Positions 5,182-5,250 of a DNA stretch of 5,250 bases are shown one piece after another. Positions within the stretch are counted from its first letter, which is position 1, and each line of letters starts with the position of its first letter. The position numbers and the translations under genes were made by a program. The notes beneath the pieces were generated by a model, which saw only the letters and a program-made list of their open reading frames with translations, was not told the DNA's origin and searched no databases. Source of the stretch: Actinomycetes bacterium (GTDB taxonomy: Bacteria; Actinomycetota; Actinomycetes; Actinomycetales; Cellulomonadaceae); contig JAEWCA010000059.1 of NCBI GenBank assembly GCA_023390875.1, forward strand, positions 1 to 5,250, given 5' to 3'.

Positions 5182-5215
5182 GGTCCCACCCCCTCGACGC
5201 GCGAGAACCGGTCCG

Positions 5216-5250
5216 GTCGGGTGGTGCGTCCCCTCCTCGCCCCACCCGAC
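5216..5250. repeat. Nine-bp inverted repeat at the right edge
   Basis: GTCGGGTGG (5216-5224) and CCACCCGAC (5242-5250) are perfect reverse complements separated by 17 nt. They lie 35 bp upstream of the DUF779 start and may extend past the window edge. They could form a terminator for a preceding gene, a leader hairpin or an operator. A smaller palindrome, ACCGG-T-CCGGT, sits next to it at 5207-5217. Confidence 0.45.

Overview
The window reads as chromosomal DNA of a high-GC actinobacterium. Third codon positions are almost all G or C in every gene, start codons are often GTG, and promoters are of the TAnnnT type, sometimes placed so that the transcript would begin at the start codon. A small protein carries an LAxTG sorting motif, the type used by class E sortases of Actinobacteria. 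A member of the Micrococcales such as Cellulomonas is a reasonable guess, but no gene here proves the genus.

Layout: (1) 1-226, the 5' part of an unrecognised minus-strand gene that runs off the left edge. (2) 227-386, a non-coding stretch with three DnaA-box-like nonamers inside 55 bp. (3) 387-1715, minus strand, a nucleotide-sugar dehydrogenase of the UDP-N-acetylhexosamine 6-dehydrogenase (WbpA/WecC-like) type. (4) 1716-1871, a relatively AT-rich divergent promoter region with two copies of the perfect palindrome GGTATACC. (5) 1872-2069, plus strand, a 65-residue protein that is little more than an LAATG sorting signal. (6) 2066-3421, plus strand, a membrane glycosyltransferase of family 2 closely resembling class I hyaluronan synthase, joined to (5) by an ATGA overlap. 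(7) 3478-4164, plus strand, a GntR-family repressor with an FCD-type ligand domain. (8) 4183-4722, minus strand, a DinB-fold protein. (9) 4792-5181, minus strand, a DUF779 protein whose usual partner, an aldehyde dehydrogenase, would lie beyond the right edge.

Genes (3), (5) and (6) form a compact module for making a surface polysaccharide. The dehydrogenase would supply a UDP-uronic acid. The HasA-like synthase would polymerise and export a glycan. The tiny LAATG protein, translated from the same message, could be anchored to the cell wall by a sortase. This arrangement resembles streptococcal hasA/hasB, but it differs in the type of dehydrogenase, in the synthase acceptor-site motif (SDDS instead of GDDR) and in the added sorting-signal miniprotein. 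The GntR regulator lies just downstream, and the GGTATACC palindromes in the shared promoter look like FadR/UxuR-type operators, so local control is plausible but unproven. Genes (8) and (9) look like unrelated housekeeping or accessory genes. No tRNA, rRNA, CRISPR or insertion sequence was seen.
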